Positions 22,810 through 23,837 of a DNA stretch of 23,837 bases are shown in pieces. Within the stretch, counting starts at the first letter, position 1, and every line of letters begins with the position of its first letter. Below the pieces are notes generated by a model. It saw only the letters and a program-made list of their open reading frames with translations, made no database searches and was not told the origin of the DNA. Origin of the DNA: Bacillota bacterium (GTDB taxonomy: Bacteria; Bacillota_I; Bacilli_A; RFN20; CAG-826); the NCBI GenBank assembly GCA_023396795.1, contig JAEWUY010000069.1, positions 1 through 23,837 on the forward strand, in the 5' to 3' direction. The translations under genes were made by a program, and so were the position numbers.

Positions 22810-23837
22810 CGAGAAAATCGCCTCCTTTTTCTAACGCCGAAACAAAAGCGTCAATATCTTCTTTGGTGTTATAAAAATAAAGTGAAGCGCGAACTGTTGC
22901 GACTTCGCCAAGGTAATCAAGTAAAACCTTCGCACAGTGTTGCCCGGAACGACAAGCTATGCCCTGTGAATTAAGATAAGTTGCTTCATCTTGCGCAAAA
23001 ACACCTTTAATATTAAAGGTGATAATGCCGGATTCGGCCTTTTCATTATACAAAATGACTCGCTTGTTTTGTTGAAGCTTTTTAATGGCGTAGGCTCGAA
23101 GTTCATCTTCATATGCACGAATATTTTCCATACCAATATTCGTTAGATATTCGACTGCGGCCTGAAGACCAAAAATACCTTCAATATTTTGTGTGCCGGC
23201 TTCAAATTTTGAAGGGGGCGCTAAAAAGGTGACATCACCACACATATCAAATTTGGCATTCATACCCCCACCAGTCATAAATGGGCTTGTTTTTTCAAGA
23301 AGAGCATATTTCCCATAAAGAATACCGACACCGGTTGGCCCAACCATTTTATGACCAGAAAAAGAAAGAAAATCAACATCTAAATCTTTAACATCCGTGG
23401 GCATATGGGGAACGGACTGGGCGCCATCGCACACAAGGAGAGCACCGTATTCATGAGCAATTTTGGCAATTTCTTTGATATCAACAATAAAACCTAAAAC
23501 ATTGGTAACGTGGGCGACGGCAATTATTTTCGTTTTATTACTAATAACTTTTCGTAAATTTTCTGGTACTAATTTACCATCTTGATTAAGAGGAATATAG
23601 TTGATTTTGCAGCCAGTCATTTCGCCAACTTTAAACCATGGCAAAACATTACTGGCGTGTTCGGCTTGAGTGATTAAAATCTCATCATCTTTTGTTAAAT
23701 ACTTTGTTCCATAGCCATAGGCTATTAAATTTATCGACATTGAGGTTCCAGAGGTAAAAACTATCTCACGTTTATCAGCGTTAATAAACTTGGCAATCGT
23801 TTCGCGAGCTGCATCGATTCTCATATCGACGTTATAG
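22793..23837 (-). CDS. sufS: Cysteine desulfurase SufS, 5' end outside window
   Basis: PLP enzyme taking sulfur from cysteine for Fe-S assembly. The frame is open to the window edge, with the visible part starting YNVDMRIDAARETIAKFI; the internal ATG at 23824 is not the start, as about 55-60 residues are missing compared with the usual ~405. Visible signatures: FTSGTSMSINLIAYG (PLP phosphate region), QAEHASNVLPW, CDGAQSVPHMP, PLP lysine in DFLSFSGHKMVGPTGVG, and the active-site cysteine loop ACRSGQHCA near the C-terminus. It overlaps sufU by 17 bp. Confidence 0.97.
   Translation of the reverse strand, partial: YNVDMRIDAARETIAKFINADKREIVFTSGTSMSINLIAYGYGTKYLTKDDEILITQAEHASNVLPWFKVGEMTGCKINYIPLNQDGKLVPENLRKVISNKTKIIAVAHVTNVLGFIVDIKEIAKIAHEYGALLVCDGAQSVPHMPTDVKDLDVDFLSFSGHKMVGPTGVGILYGKYALLEKTSPFMTGGGMNAKFDMCGDVTFLAPPSKFEAGTQNIEGIFGLQAAVEYLTNIGMENIRAYEDELRAYAIKKLQQNKRVILYNEKAESGIITFNIKGVFAQDEATYLNSQGIACRSGQHCAKVLLDYLGEVATVRASLYFYNTKEDIDAFVSALEKGGDFLDAYFA

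Overview
This window looks like chromosomal DNA of a low-GC bacterium on the Bacilli/Mollicutes-like side of the Firmicutes. Gene order supports this: cmk-der-gpsA-hup, ferredoxin next to ribU, mnmG-rsmG-soj, and an ntp V-ATPase operon in the same order as Enterococcus hirae. UGA is used as a stop (cca, rsmG and mnmG reading frames are full with the standard code), so this is not a Mycoplasma-code genome. An Erysipelotrichia, Acholeplasma or Izemoplasma type relative is my inference. Almost every gene lies on the minus strand; ferredoxin is the only convincing plus-strand gene.

Region by region (transcription runs from high to low coordinates except for fer). 23837-16975: sufS (5' end outside the window), sufU, sufB, mnmG, rsmG, soj and a small PucR/CdaR-type regulator, tightly packed from sufS through rsmG with overlapping stops and starts. 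16974-15500: the only accessory-looking stretch. It holds two decayed copies of one insertion-sequence end, a broken transposase, a fragment of another gene with its terminator, and a small secreted protein of unknown function. 15427-7031: a nine-gene V/A-type ATPase operon (ntpFIKECGABD) whose c-ring protein carries the residues that bind Na+ in E. hirae. 7008-6199: nnrD, a nicotinamide-nucleotide repair enzyme. 6158-5302: an FMN riboswitch controlling ribU. 5032-5321: ferredoxin with its own promoter and a terminator shared with ribU. 4961-1275: a tail-anchored protein of unknown function, cmk, der, gpsA and hup. 1259-598: the hup terminator, then an unusually short CCA-adding/poly(A)-polymerase-family protein. 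547-1: dnaD, cut by the window edge.

Most of the window is housekeeping: Fe-S cluster assembly and an Fe-S protein, tRNA and rRNA modification, ribosome assembly GTPase, lipid precursor supply, replication, chromosome organisation and ion pumping. I saw no CRISPR array, tRNA, rRNA, phage or defence system. The points most worth a second look are the truncated cca, the absence of parB after soj with a regulator in its place, the riboswitch antiterminator pairing, the predicted Na+ specificity of the ATPase, and the island with IS remnants and a secreted protein whose ribosome binding site sits in a hairpin.
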